DNA from: Neodontobutis hainanensis
Taxonomy: Eukaryota; Chordata; Actinopteri; Gobiiformes; Odontobutidae
Length of the DNA: 64,000 nucleotides
NCBI GenBank assembly: GCA_024349245.1
Contig: JALDNG010000004.1
Location: 7,995,501 to 8,059,500 of the forward strand
Direction: 5' to 3'
Shown: piece by piece, positions 1 to 12,949 of the stretch
Numbering within the stretch: the first letter of the stretch is position 1
Layout: each line of letters opens with the position of its first letter
Notes under the pieces: model-generated
Seen by the model: only the letters and a program-made list of their open reading frames with translations
Database searches by the model: none
What the model was told of the DNA's origin: nothing
Program-made: the position numbers and the translations under genes

Positions 1-267
1 ACCAATTGTCAGACGAAAGCTCACAGATATTCCATCACCTACCCAATTTGCTTCAACCAAGCTCTACAATTCATTTGCCATGTAATGCACCCAATAAAAT
101 ATATTCAGAGTGCTCTATTGATTGTGAAATAGTTTAATGTCTCCATAGCCAAGGAGATCTACCAACTATAAGTTTTGAAACCCTGCGTTCAATGTGCCCC
201 TGGTGTATTGCATTGCACAGCTGGTCTTCCAATATTATATTAGAAATATTAATACATATTTCTAATG

Positions 268-270
<3 letters not shown>

Positions 271-333
<63 letters not shown>
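271..333. repeat. (TA)n microsatellite
   Basis: About 31 TA dinucleotides in AT-rich flanks. It is the only notable feature in 1-740, where I see no gene. Confidence 0.97.
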
Positions 334-339
<6 letters not shown>

Positions 340-739
340 AATATATATAAAACACAAGACATCATCATCCTCCAACATAATTTTGTATGTTGTATTTGTG
401 TTCCCTTGCTTTCTTCACTCTGTACTCACACCTTCCATCTTTGCTCACTGTACAGTATGTGTGTATCATTAGATCCCTTTCTCCATTATCTGCAGCCATC
501 TAGTGTCGGCTTTGTGCCCTTGAAATTATTCTGCTTTACAGTTGTCAGTGGGCTTCCAGTCAGTTAAACTACATCAATGATACTAATAAATAAATTCACT
601 TATCTGTTAATTGATGAGTGGGTTTTGTCTAAATGTAGTACTTCACTTCTGTAAAAGGAAATGAGCAAGAACACTTGTTTTCCTAAAATTCCTGTGTGCA
701 AGTAAAAGGCCAAAATGAATAAAAAAGTCAAGCAGACAT

Positions 740-1000
740 GTGACTGACTGCAGAGCACAAACTGATCCCAAATGCAACATTACATGCAGTGATATTTGTA
801 CTGTTCTCAGGAGAGTTAGTAATAACTGTGAACACCTGGGCAGCCTCGAGGCTCTACACCCCAGCCCCTGGGGCTTTTCACCTGGGACACTTCCCACAAG
901 CCACCCCAAGCATGCAGATTATCAGTGGGTGCCCGGAAGGGACATGCAGCCTGGAATTCTGTCAATGCCTTTTACATTAATCATCAGGACAGAGTGACAG
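740..1000. promoter_or_regulatory. Candidate conserved non-coding element
   Basis: GC-richer, non-repetitive island in AT-rich DNA with a short palindrome AGCCCCTGGGGCT and ATTAATCATCAGG. No coding frame matches a known family. Function inferred only from texture. Confidence 0.25.
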
Positions 1001-2200
1001 TCCGGGAAGAATAAAGATATCACCACTAAATCCTCCTACAGTATCAAAAAGTCAACTTTTCCAAAAGTTACACTGGAGAAGAGATAACTACTGTTTTTTA
1101 ACGAGATATTTTTGGAAATCTAATATAACACATGACTGTCACAATGCGAGGAGAAACCTGGATGCCTAAAAATTCAAACAATGCAGGGTCAAAGAATATC
1201 AATCATGTTAAACAAGAAAGTTTCACAACTTTACTGTTGAATGAAATATGTTCTCTTCTTGCTTCGCAAATGGAGCTGTAACTGAAAATGTGTTCATTTC
1301 TTTTGTTGTCCCAGGATTCAAAACAAAAACAAAAAAAAAACTGTAAAAGAGCAGGAAACAACATTTAAGGTTAAGTCATTGTGTTAATCTGACCTACTCC
1401 ATTATTTAAGAAAATCCTTAACTGAAATTAAAGCCAAGTGGTGTACATTGATAAACTACAATCTTCTTGTGTTTTGAAGAAGGAAACACCACTTTTCACA
1501 TAATAATGTTTGATGAAAAACAAGCTGTTGGGTTAAAGAGGCTTTTTGGAGGCGGGTCATTTTTGACAGAAAGTGAAGACTGAAGGTTCACTGATACATT
1601 TATAAGCACAATGATACTCTAACAAAGATACATCACAAACTCGTCATTTTTGAATTGCTTGTTAATGTTTGTAGGTTGTATTTATCTTTAGTTTATTTTA
1701 AACATGCTCAGCCTGAGTTTATATATTTGGACATAACTCATGCAGACTGAAAATCCACACCAACTTGTTTGCCCATATTAAAATGGGGCATTCAGTGCCA
1801 AATGAAAAACTAATTAAATCAAAACATGTCCTAAGTTCAGCAGTGTATTGGCTTCTACTGTACACACAGAGCTCTGTTAGACATTTGTAACTTAATTCTG
1901 TTATGTTTCAATTACTAGACGCACCTTCGGAGTCCACAGGAAGGTTAAGCAAACATGAAAATGGAATATACTTAAGCCTTAGGTGCACACATTTCAAGCC
2001 TAAATGCTTCAATCCCTCTACTTAATTAAGTTTAAGTCCAGGCTTAGAGTAAATATGGGCTTCAGGTTGTTTATGAGAGAACTGGTAATTTGGATTGTGG
2101 CTTCAAAGGTCATCCAGAAGTTATTTTCACCAAGAACTGATGCCATTATCATGTTACGCAGACATCCTTCTTCATATATCCTTTCTATTGTTGTATCTGT
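1001..2200. other. AT-rich intergenic DNA, nothing recognised
   Basis: Low-GC sequence with no repeat, RNA gene or family-matching reading frame that I can identify. Confidence 0.5.
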
Positions 2201-2204
2201 AAAT

Positions 2205-2420
2205 ACCGGAATTCCAGTAAGTTTGCATTAGCTAATAACCTTATTATTAACCTTAGTAATTTGATAATAAGCAAAGTACGATTAATTATGTAATTTTACT
2301 TTCACCCATCTCTAAATTGGACTTCCATGGCCATATGCAAATTACTAAGTCTCATAACATTGCTCATTTATTGATTTAGATATTTTTTGATATTGGAAAA
2401 TTGATTTTATATCTGTCTAA
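2205..2420. promoter_or_regulatory. Candidate enhancer with octamer and homeodomain sites
   Basis: Many TAAT/ATTA cores, GATTAATTATG, and a POU octamer ATGCAAAT at 2335-2342 followed by TACTAAG. Unique sequence. Inferred element only. Confidence 0.3.
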
Positions 2421-2689
2421 TGTTTTTTTTGTGTTTACATGTGCCCTCTATTTCATGTTTGGATAACCTTCAAAAACCTTGTGCAGAAAAAAAAGGAAAC
2501 GAGAGACCATCAATGTTTATTCTCTGGTCCTAAGGGTGAAACATATAAACAATACAAAGAATCAATGTCTTCTTCTTGACATGACATAATGTCTTATAAC
2601 ATCAGACCACCTGTGTAATGTCAAATACAGCCATGTGTATAATGCAAGTGTGGAGCAAAAAAATCTATATTTGATATACATCATTAGAT

Positions 2690-2920
2690 TGGATCTCATA
2701 ATTTCTTCTCATAATTTCATTCGTTGTTCATGGGTTTCCCCCACTGCAGAGCTTGCATTTTCCCTTCGCCAGCTAAAGAGATAAATGTGATTTAAATTAA
2801 TAGCCGCTACTAAATAACTCGTCGGCTGGTAAACGACGCATTCATCAGATACAGACAACCAATATCCTGTGATTCATGGCACTCCATACTGCGTGAAGGG
2901 TGCCAACAAAAATTGTTATT
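2690..2920. promoter_or_regulatory. Candidate conserved non-coding element
   Basis: Non-repetitive segment with GTGATTTAAATTAATAGCCGC, CpGs in CTCGTCGGCTGG and AAACGACGCATTC, and CCAATATCC. CpGs kept in AT-rich DNA often mark constrained elements. Not tested. Confidence 0.35.
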
Positions 2921-5689
2921 ACTTTTTAATAAAGTGGACCAGTCACTAATCCTCTCATTTATCAAAGCAGGGCACTAATGGTAGGGCAGTAGGTATAAAG
3001 AAAACTGGTGTGAAATGGTAAGCCTGGTTGTTCTGATGAATTGCAACCAGAATTGCAATGTAGAGTATAACTGTAGTCAATGTCATTATTATGTAAGGCA
3101 AAATTTATTAGTGTAGCTCGACAAAATCATAAAAGCCACGAGAAACAGCTCTACTCTGAGCTCCTCCCGAGTAACCAAGCTCCTCACCCTAATTCTGTGT
3201 CCGAGGGTTCACCAGGCGCTGACATGCAAACGCCCCAACCTTGAGCCTGACTCCAACGTCCCCAGTTTCTCCATACACAGCAATGTCACTGTCCTTGATT
3301 TTGTTTTTTGGTGTTTTTTGAACCGCTCTTTGTCTGACCTGTGACCTGTTTGCCTTGGGAGAACCTATCAGGGCCATGTAGCCCTCGACAACATAGCTCC
3401 TATTGGATCATTCAGGCACTGAAAACGCTCCATCACAATTAGGTGGCAAATGAATTAAAGATAATAAGAATTTTAAATAATATATGTTTTTGCCCTTTTA
3501 TATATATATATATATATGTTTTATCACTCTGCCTATAAGACATAACAGGTGTCTGTAGTTCAAATGTGTCTCAGGATAATATTCCCTTTGTGTTATGTGA
3601 AAGCACCACCCACTACCCGAGGATAAAGCCATCACTTTGAGGTACAGTGATTAAACACTGTGTCTTGACCTTGTATCCTTGCCTTAGATCAACCCTCCAA
3701 AATTCCTAAAACAAACAAGCCATAGCTTTGATAATTTAGTTGTTCAGCAGAAGCATCAAGGCTGTTGATTCAGCCACGGATGATTCCCCTTGTGTATTGG
3801 CCAATGTTAAACCCCAAGAACAGGTAACAGTCAATCCATTAACCTTAGCTTTTAGCAACTGCTTCATGTCACTACCTCTGAGTCTTGCACACACATACCA
3901 ATGTGCACATTGCCACAAAAACAAACACACCCCTACTCATATTACCCCCACCTTGATACATTTTTTTAATAGTTGCTATGGAAAGACTTGAAAAGGTCAG
4001 TGCAGCTCCCCTTGACATTGACTCTGCCATTGTAATAATAAGCTTGTTTTCCTTTTTTTTATCCAACATCAACAATACTATCACTGAGCCTGAAGCAATC
4101 CATCCACCACCTATATGTTGGCTTGGCATTGACACGCACACATTGAAAGTGTTGAAATTTCAGCACACGCAAAAGTCAAGCAAAAAAGCACAGTAAAACA
4201 TGCAAAGCCCCACTCCACCTACATGTCAGCAGCCATCTTCAGCTAGGTACGCTGAAAGGCTTAGAAAGGTGTGGGTCATGTTAAATTGTTACGCAAATGT
4301 TATTCCTCAATTATCCTTATGTGGAAAATGTCAAGCATTTCAGGGCAAATCACACTGGACCCAAAGTGTCTATGTCTCTGTAAATGTGTGTGTGTGAGGG
4401 CTGCCCTGCCCAAAATAACATTCAGGTATTCAAACTAACCCACTGCCCACTTGGGTCGCTGTTTCCTTTCATTACCTTTGTTTACACTCTGGACACTTCA
4501 GACTTTTTTCTGTAGATTGCCATTGGAAATACTGGAACCTTTTTCAAATTTTATTTGATTAAATATATAAAAATAATTAAGCCACAAAAAATAAGCCACA
4601 AAAATTGTGGCTTAGTCAAATCTAATTATTATTTATTATCCAAAGCAATTTAAAAATATTTTTTTGTTTGCATTTGTGAATGCAAGATATAAATCAGCAG
4701 GATTTATTTTTAAAATTAAATTCACAAAAAAAAGAAAAGAAAATGTTTAGAATGGAAATCTCTTTTGTTTTACAGTTATGGGCCTCTAAAACAATTGTGG
4801 TGAATGCAACTTTTGGCTGCCCTTTGACCATTTTCTTGTTTTGTTCACATTTGAGGGACATTTCTGAGGTAAAAGCTGCAGCCAATCTCTGCTCAAATGA
4901 ATCAAGTAAAATACTGAGGTGAGTGAGTTCATTCAAAAGTCAGAATAAACCTTGAATTAACTACTCAGGGATCAGATCATTTAAATGATGCCAGGTTTTG
5001 GTTACAAACATATCCCTAAAAATATTATCCCAGTCACTGTTTATGTAAATTTTTCTACATCTTGCCTTTCTTGTTGCTTATTTTCAGAACATTCACTCAT
5101 TTCCTAAATTCTTGGGTTGGCTGTTGGTACCCAGGGAGTTACTCAAGTGAATTTAATGAAAAACACTGCTGTGATTGGCAACTCAATGGCTAAGCTAACA
5201 AAGGCGTCTATCAGGGGTCAAAAGTGAACAGAGATTTGGCCTTTGCCAGTGGCCTCGCCTGCCTTGCTTGCTGGATATTACAAGTTACAAAATTTATATT
5301 TGCAACAACAAATTACCTTCAATTGGTTTAGGTGGGGATCAGGACCTGGCTGGAAAATCTGCAGCAGTGTGAGGAAATCAGTTTGTGGAACTTCTTGGAA
5401 ACACTGTTGTTTGCGGCTGGTGACTGAGGGGACTTAAGGACACAGCACAGATACATATGCCACTATGATCTGAGTCATTTACACAGACTTTTCATGTTAC
5501 AGAGAACTTTGACCAAAAGGCTTCTCCAGATAACCAAAAATAGCTTTTAATAGTTTCCAAAGGGCTCATGTTTAATAATAATTGGATGACTGATTAGAAC
5601 ATGGTCCCTTGTAACTAATAGTGAAATAATAGTAATGGTAATTATCCCACTGGCTGAACCCAGACACGATTGTTCTCACTATCCTTCCC
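2921..5689. other. Intergenic DNA, no gene seen
   Basis: Unique AT-rich DNA. Small items: (TA)9 at about 3499-3516 and a perfect stem-loop at 4592-4614 (listed). The short reading frames have no recognisable domain. Confidence 0.5.
4592..4614. repeat. Perfect 10-bp hairpin, 3-nt loop
   Basis: TAAGCCACAA and TTGTGGCTTA flank a three-base AAA loop. A further copy of AAGCCACAAAAA lies immediately upstream (from about 4579), so this is a direct repeat joined to an inverted repeat. Confidence 0.7.
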
Positions 5690-5860
5690 TTGTCTCTTTT
5701 TTATTCTGTCTTTCACATCATTCTCTTATCTGTCCGTTCTATTGTAAAAACGGTGATTTTGTCCCCATGGCTACGGGCCCGATGCTATCACGTTATCAAT
5801 GTAATAAAACTAAAGTGCCGGCCAGGAAATTGAAAGTGTATTCTTACAGGAAATAACAGT
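5690..5860. promoter_or_regulatory. Candidate conserved non-coding element
   Basis: Non-repetitive stretch containing CCCATGGCTACGGGCCCGATG, CACGTTATCAATGTAATAAA and CpGs set in AT-rich flanks. Enhancer-like texture only. Confidence 0.28.
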
Positions 5861-6468
5861 GCTCTGTCATAATCTACAGTTGAAAACATGTGTTCATCCA
5901 CGTATTGTGTCTTTATCTGATGGTGGTGAAAGCATTCTGGTCAGTCATCTCTTTTTCTCAACACTGTTCCAGGTCTTTTATGTGTCTGTCTTTGTCTTGG
6001 CTGAATATTATGACAAATTATTTTTTTCTTGTACTGAGATGAACTTATAAGACATAGAAAAAAGACACGTGTAAAGACTCACTCAAATTTACTGTATGTT
6101 TTCAAAAAATAAATTTAAGTGCATAAACATCAGACAGTATATTTACACTTGTCTAGAGCAGTTTTACATTGTTATCCCAGAGAATAAATCCCATGTGGAC
6201 CCACATTTCAGAAATCTTTCATTTTTATATTTTAGGTATTTTGTGCTCAGTCTTTACACATAAAAGCTTTTTATAATCACTTATTCATATGACATTACTT
6301 TTGAATTTGGTTCAATCCATCTTAAGGACCACAGGACTATGAATAATAGTGCATTTTCTTTATCTCTTGATAACCTACTGTATGGTCAGATTTTTGTTTA
6401 AAAAGGCCACAGCGTCATTTAACTGTACCTCCAACTAAAGGAGAGAAACAGAAGTAGCTGACACAAGA

Positions 6469-6508
6469 CTGCCCTCTGTCTGAAGCTACAGAAAACGCCC
6501 TCTACTGT
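6469..6508 (-). promoter_or_regulatory. Pair of candidate CTCF sites, both on minus strand
   Basis: The minus strand of 6495-6508 reads ACAGTAGAGGGCGT, matching the CTCF core at 12 of 14 positions by my reading. The minus strand of 6469-6482 reads CAGACAGAGGGCAG, a weaker match. Motif match only; occupancy unknown. Confidence 0.35.
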
Positions 6509-6989
6509 ACAGTGCACACCGCACTCACTTGGATCACTTTCACACACTGCATATGTGTGTGTGCGTCTGTCTAATAACATCCATTTTATCAGTGAGTGGG
6601 TGGGCTGCTACTGGCACAGAAGGGGATCCTGGCTTGATGAGCACATAATCACTAATATAATTCACTAATTAATATAAAGTTAATCAGGGACTAAGACACA
6701 AAAGCCAGAGGATGATTTGACAGTCCTAATTTGCAATGTGTTCTAAAGACAGTGGGTGGATATTAGGTGAGTCACTGTAGAAAACCACTGCAAATCACAT
6801 ACTAAGCACCTAAATACAATTACAACAAAAAGAATACATTTTGATAATAATAATTTTACTTAGTTAGAATCTGTCAAAGCACATTTTTAAGTTTAACACA
6901 TTGTCAATGTCTACACTGTTACTAGATTAATCACTTCCCTCTGTTTCACTTCTCCTTGTGACATGCTGGCTCTCTAATTGGTTGTAGTG

Positions 6990-7140
6990 AAGTAGTGAAG
7001 TTGTGAAAAAAAATGGCACAGAAACATAACAAAGAGTCTCATTTGCATTAAATTAATTAAAGGGCACTGTTTGAGCTATATTTAAAAATGAATGGCATGA
7101 GCAGCACTCTAAAAGCTTTCCTTTTACAGACACTTTCTAT
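6990..7140. promoter_or_regulatory. Candidate POU/homeodomain element
   Basis: Octamer ATTTGCAT at 7041-7048 runs straight into ATTAAATTAATTAAAGGG, giving adjacent POU and homeodomain sites. Unique sequence; inferred enhancer. Confidence 0.3.
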
Positions 7141-8599
7141 GTGTCCACCCAAGGCAGTTGTAACTGGTGTAAGTGGAAGAGAGAGGGGCAGTCTTGGCAA
7201 GGACTGACCTTGTTATATCAGGAGTGGCTCACCCCAATTAATCACAAGATTCTTGGCCACATCCCTCAAGCTAATAAACAGCACCCAGAAACAAAAAAAA
7301 GTCCCTTCAGTTGTACAGCCACTCAAATGATTGGGCTGCGCACTTAAGATTAAAGCCCACTGTGAATCGCAAGAGGGCAAGTAGCACTTTTAAGAGTGGC
7401 AAGATGAGTTAGTTAGAGCCACGTAAGAAGCCTGTGGATTTTAAAAAACTTTTCAAAGCAGTTAAATTACTCTTGCAATGAAATACCCCTAATGGTTCAG
7501 TCTTTTTTCTGTGTAAATAGTCACCTCCCCCTCCTGTAATACATCCTGGGGATTTTAGGGATTATGGAAAGTGAATTATTTCACACGTTCTAAAAGGATT
7601 ATTTTTAACAATGTGGGACATGTCAGCCTCTTCAACAACATACAATAGCTCTGTGTGATTTTACTACAAAAAATATGCTAGCAAAGAAAAGACAATTGAT
7701 GAAATGAATAGAACATTGAGACACAGCAATGTGTTCATATTATAATTACATTCAGTATGGCATGTCCTGTTGTGTCATTTTAAGAAAAGCAAACAATGTG
7801 GTATAAGATGTAGAAACCAGACTGACCTATTGTATTCAGTGTGTCCTGCTTTTTGGAGAAATCAGTGGTATTAAATTTCAACTTGCCTTTGTATGCAATA
7901 ATAGTGACCATTGTGTTGTTAGTGTTGCAAGTCCACACATATCCCTCTCATACTAGGCTAGTCCTGGGAGAAGGTAAAAATGTCACAGGGAAAAGTGCAC
8001 ATGGGTCAGGATTTAGAATAGCAAGTATATTCTACGGTTGGTAAGGGCAGTAAAGGGGAGCAAAAGGCAACACAGATGAGGGACTGTAGATAATATGAAA
8101 GCAGATGGGAGGTGAATATGGGAGTCAACATCCTGGCCAACATCCCAGGATACACCAGCTGTTGCTGTAACTTCACCCCATGCGCCTCATTCACCCTTAA
8201 ACCCCATTTTAATTCCTTCTTTTTCATTCTTTAAGTAAAGGGTGTAGAAGTCAATCATAAAGAAAAAAAAAAAAAGAAAAAAAAAGTATCTGTGAACATA
8301 TAGCTTTTTTATATAAAAAAGGGAATATATACATATAAAGTATGAATCTATGCTTAACAAAAATCCTGTTGTCCACTAACGTCTCTGAAATATACACAAC
8401 ATTATTATTATTATAAACAGAACAATGTTATCAACTGTTTAGGTTTTGCTCAATTACCTTTTACATCTGCTGCATACAATGAATCAGCAAACAAGGGAGA
8501 AAACAAGCACCCAAACATAAAGAAACCAAAGAGGTATCTGCAAAATTAATGAACTGCCATAAACAAAGTGAGCATTGACCATTTGTGTGGCACAAAAGT
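7141..8599. other. Intergenic DNA, no gene seen
   Basis: AT-rich with an A-rich run near 8262-8286. Around 7530-7610 several GGATTA/GGATTATGG Otx/Pitx-type sites occur. No family-matching reading frame. Confidence 0.45.
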
Positions 8600-8850
8600 C
8601 TGTCTCTTAACAGGTGGAGATAGCTCCAGCAGGAGAACAAATATGTGACGCGCGATCAGCACCTCTGCGTCCACCCCCTGCTGTCGTTCTCTTTCTCTTT
8701 CTCTTGTGTGTCACATCAAAGTTGGAGGCCCGTTGGTTTGACTTACACTTCATCCAATTAGTCGACTGTGTCTCAGAAACCCAGAAGAATCGCCAGCCCT
8801 TTTTGAATGCTCCACCGTCACATGATCCCAGGTAACTCAATACTAAGATC
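8600..8850. promoter_or_regulatory. Candidate element with CTCF-like core
   Basis: GC-richer segment. The minus strand of 8671-8684 reads CAGCAGGGGGTGG, resembling the CTCF core but with T at a usually invariant C. Also contains GTGACGCGCGATCAGC. A (CA)-rich tract follows at about 8856-8890. Confidence 0.25.
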
Positions 8851-9379
8851 TGTGGACACACACAAGTACACAAACACACACACACAAACACTTGATACAG
8901 TATCTGGTGCTCGTGTTTTAACAATAAAATAACAAAGGGAATGGGATTGAGGATAGACAGCATTAAAAAAAATTAAATAAAACATGATGGGAGAAAATGG
9001 GAGGAGGAAAAAGCCAGGTACAAAATTGATGGCTCAAACTACAGGGCCTTTGTCACCCTATTGTTTGTAACAAAAGACCTAATTGAAACCTGGCCTCCTG
9101 TTCCTTGTTTTTTTTGCTCCCTTTGGCTTGTTAAGTATGCTGTAAGATACAGTGGGCTGATTCTCATTTTGGCTGAATTATTTAGATGGGCAAGAAGCCT
9201 TAACAAAACGAGGAAGGACAAAAGAGCGACATGAAAAGTTCAGAGCACAGGTGTCTATACACGTTGAGAGTGCTAACATTCGTCTCACAGACTGCAGAAA
9301 AAGACACAATATCCTAAATACTCTGATATATATTTGAATCTGTTTATCTAAATGCTCTGCAGCTACCATGACACAGCAT

Positions 9380-9890
9380 TATCAAGTTTGCAAGGACATC
9401 TTGGCTCCCTGTACCACATGCCTGGAATCCAATTACTAGGCAGCAAATTATGCTGTGTGAGGATGCATTACTATTTCAATATTGAGATGTCAAATTACAC
9501 ACAGGGCCTCTAATGCACTCTGGCAATCATAGCCTACTGCTCATACTGCCAGCAACAAAACTGTCAGAGGACCTTGTCACAGGGGAAGGGAAATCTGATT
9601 CGCTCACATTTGCTCGTCCCCTCTCCCTCTTGCGTTTTTCTGACCATGACTTCCTTTCGGTAATTCTGTGCCATTGTGTCACCCTCGTTTCCGCTCTTCC
9701 TCTTCTTGGTAGTTCCTGAGAGGGGTTTCGTTGCCCAGAGCTCTATGGCAGGGCGATTGATGAGGGGTTTGCAATTGTCTGACAGTTGACATTTACCTAG
9801 AGACTCTCCTTGGCATGCACGCATTGTTGGCTTCACCACATTGACTAGAGAGCATTTTGAAAATACAATCAAGGATGCACGCAAGATTTT
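9380..9890. promoter_or_regulatory. Candidate conserved non-coding elements
   Basis: Unique, medium-GC sequence including TGGAATCCAATTACTAGGC, GCAAATTATGC, GATGCATTAC and, later, a CpG-containing stretch (9590-9720). Short frames on both strands overlap it, but none shows a domain. Confidence 0.28.
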
Positions 9891-11559
9891 TTTTCAATAG
9901 ATTTTGTCTGGTACGGACAGTTAATTGATTTCTAATTGAAGGACATTTTTGGTGAATGGGTCTAAATTCTTCTGCTACTATTCACTACAATAGTTATGCA
10001 TTATACAACTCTTTTTTTATGATTTTTTTTCATTTCTCTTTATAAGTTCTATTCAATTTATTTAAAATCACCTGAACCATCTTTAAAATCCTCCTTTATC
10101 CTCCAAATAACTTAAACAAAGTGGAGCGCAAATCAATTCCAATTGACTCAAAAATGGTCATATGACAAATAAACATTTTACTGTAATAAATCCACTGCAA
10201 AGAATTTTACATAATCATGTTTGCAGAATTAAACCAGGTTAGGTACTGCATGAAACTTTTATGTACTTCACTTTTTATCTTTCTTAGTAAAGGTGCCTCT
10301 GCAGTAAACTTGTGAGGGTCTCAGCAGTGGTCTTCCTCTCCGAAAGCTGATGGAAGGGCGGGTTAGTAGTCTCACCAGGTAAACACAAAATCGAGAAGCT
10401 TCTTGACATCTTGTGAAGTCGTCTCTGCCCCTGCGTAAACCTTTGGGGAAGCAGAGCGGGTAGGGATCGACAGTGGCAGCACTGAGACCATCAGGGCCCT
10501 TTATACTTGCCAAGCACTGAATTTTTAATGTGCAAGGCCCCCACAAATGCATGGGCAGCATGGTGTTGTCACCCCAGCATATTTTATCACTGATCAAACA
10601 TTAGTCGGCAGCTGTTGTAAACTTGTAGCTGTCTCGGTGGCAGTAGTGGTGACAGGCTACGACACACTGCTGAGAGACTGAGGCCCAGCTGGCGGCTTTT
10701 CTTACATATATTCAGACGTGGTGTACAAATAAATAAGTAAGACTTTCCTTCCCTCTCTTCTTTCTTTCTTAACTCTTGTTCTCATTTAACTGCTCTGCTT
10801 GTGTTTTACTATCTTGCTTGTGTTTCCTCCTCCCTTCACTCATCCCTCTATCTTCTCTGTGTTCTCCCCAACTGTATGTCTAGTGTCCACGCAGTGTTAG
10901 TCGTGGCAGTTATTGTGCATCTTACCATGGCTACCTCAGGGTGGGTGGGTGGGTGGGGGTCTGTGTGTGTGTGTGTGTGTGGGGGGGGAGTACATGGAGC
11001 AAACATTGTACCTCTGGAGTGTTGGCTTAGCTCAAAAAAGAAAATGTGCCAATGACATTTTGACAGTGTGAAGAGGCAAGGTGAGAACAAGCTTTGGCAC
11101 TACAAAAAATGTGTTTTATTGGCACTGGCTCAGTAGTTGTACAATGTGATTCTGTTGCTTGAGACAGACACTTGAACCACACTATACGGGCCATATTTTG
11201 ACTGGCTGAGTTACAAAATGAATCTAAAAACAATAACATTTTCAATGTACTCATTTTTTAAAGTTAACTCTAACGTTAATGTTTTACCAGAGTGTGGACA
11301 TACAGTATTGTTTGACGCATGTTTATGCACTGTAAAACATTGTTCCAAGCAAATATATCAATATTTTATTGCCTCATTTATTATGTAAATTCTTCAGCTC
11401 AATATTTCAGTAATTGGTTTGGACACGACCTCCACCCCCCTATGCCTCGTTTCATGTGTCTCTTTTGCATAAAGGCAGTGGTTGGACGGCTCACTGGTGG
11501 GAATTACCTTTTGGCTGACACAAAATAATTTTTATTTCTAATTTATTTCATGACAACGG
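9891..11559. other. Intergenic DNA, no gene seen
   Basis: Unique AT-rich DNA. A minus-strand 109-codon frame at 10268-10597 has no recognisable domain. A compound (GGGT)n(TG)n(G)n tract lies at 10940-10989. Confidence 0.45.
10940..10989. repeat. Compound (GGGT)n-(TG)n-G9 simple repeat
   Basis: GTGGGTGGGTGGGTGGGGG is followed by about nine TG units and a run of G. The G-rich strand could form G-quadruplex structure. Confidence 0.9.
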
Positions 11560-11830
11560 GCACACGCAAAGGGAGAGTCCCCTAAGCCAGCCAGCCAAGT
11601 GCCTTGTTGGCAATGATTGATTACCCAATATCTAATTAGCTGAGATTCAATCACTTATTATGCAGAGTGCGGGACAAACAAAGTGAAGTCAACTGTCAGG
11701 AGATTGATTGATGACACTCCCAATCCTGCTTTTGTTTGCTCTAATGTCCTGATGCTTGTAACAACCACCAAAGCTCACTCGGACAATGCAGTCTGTCACT
11801 CTGATGGCCAGTCACTGGCCTTCTGTCTTT
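11560..11830. promoter_or_regulatory. Candidate conserved non-coding element
   Basis: Closely packed homeodomain-type motifs (TGATTGATTACCC, ATCTAATTAGC, CAATCACTTATTATGC, GATTGATTGATGAC) in non-repetitive DNA. TGATTGAT sites suit TALE partners (Pbx/Meis). Inferred only. Confidence 0.4.
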
Positions 11831-12159
11831 CCCTCCAACGGAAACACTCATTTTTATCGCCTGGATGTGTGTTTGGCAGATGTGTTGCTGCAGTGTATGT
11901 GTGTATCTGTGAGACATATCTGGGTGAAGAACAGAGAGATTTGTCAGGTTGGTGGCCCTATTAAAGGCAGGGCTCTTCTGCTCACCCTGAGGGCAACTTC
12001 GGTTTTCAGAGGGCAAAAAGACAGCCACACAATGATTAAAACCAAACAGTGATGAATGAAGTGGGAGGGACAATGTTCATCTCAAAGGCTGTTTCATTTA
12101 GTTCACTTTTTACCATTGGTCGGTTAAGGCTCTTAAGTCCAAATAATTGTATTACCTTA

Positions 12160-12300
12160 AAAGTGCAATGAAAGAGGCTATGGTATTGCCTTTTTAATTT
12201 ATGGATTCAGACAGCACTCATTAGGGATTAGTGCTGCCTATAGGTAATTATAAAAAGGCAACCTTAGCCTTTCAAATCAAAACTAGAGAATGGAACTCGA
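12160..12300. promoter_or_regulatory. Candidate element with nested inverted repeat
   Basis: The outer arms TTGCCTTTTTA (12186) and TAAAAAGGCAA (ending 12261) enclose an inner dyad CAGCACT (12212) ... AGTGCTG (ending 12236), which itself contains CATTAGGGATTAG. The texture is that of a CNE or of a folded RNA. Confidence 0.45.
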
Positions 12301-12599
12301 CTGGCCAATCAATTTGGTAATGGATCAAATAAAATGCCTTGTGTTAAACAGATCTAGTGTAACTCTAATTTGTGTATGTGCTGCTCTTTAATCTGCCACA
12401 ATATTCCACTCCCTTACCAGCTACATTTGTAATACAGCCAGTTTCTTTCTTTTATTGTGTCTACACCCTTTTAATATCAACAACATCTGATGCTACATTG
12501 GTTTTTTCTTTGAACAGCAAACAGCACAGAGAAATGACAATTTGACATCATTAAAAATGTATACAACCCAGGGGCCTTGGAGGCTTCCATTAGTAAATA

Positions 12600-12860
12600 G
12601 GGTCAAAACACACACTTGATCGTAAACACTCAAACGGACACACACATCAAGGCTATGGGGGTGTTATCCAAAGCTCAAGGTTCAAGGATGAAGGCCTCTG
12701 AGATCCAGCTGTAATTTATTGTGTGCTATTCAGCATGTGATTCCACTGACAGTTGCCTCTGGCTTTGTTCATACAAGCTAAAATGCCAGCTTTCTTACAC
12801 ATATTGTATATCTAGTGCCTGATTGGGAATAAACTTTCCTCTGGTGTATGCATAAGGTCA
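12600..12860. promoter_or_regulatory. Candidate conserved non-coding element
   Basis: Unique sequence with TTATCCAAAGCTCAAGG, ATCCAGCTGTAATTTATTG and CAGCATGTGATTCC. No coding signal. Weak inference. Confidence 0.25.
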
Positions 12861-12949
12861 GACATCAAGACAGACAGGGTTGACTTTGCTGACATCTATC
12901 AAAAAACTAGAGACAGATGCCTGGACAGTGTTAATCAAAATTTTCCCTA

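Noticed and set aside
134..355. Tyr-Ile repeat frame on the minus strand
   Set aside because: It is a translation of the (TA)n microsatellite at 271-333; the same applies to 43936-44331.
10268..10597. 109-codon minus-strand frame
   Set aside because: No recognisable domain, poor start context and no splice partners. CpG and GC content are slightly raised, but that is not enough.
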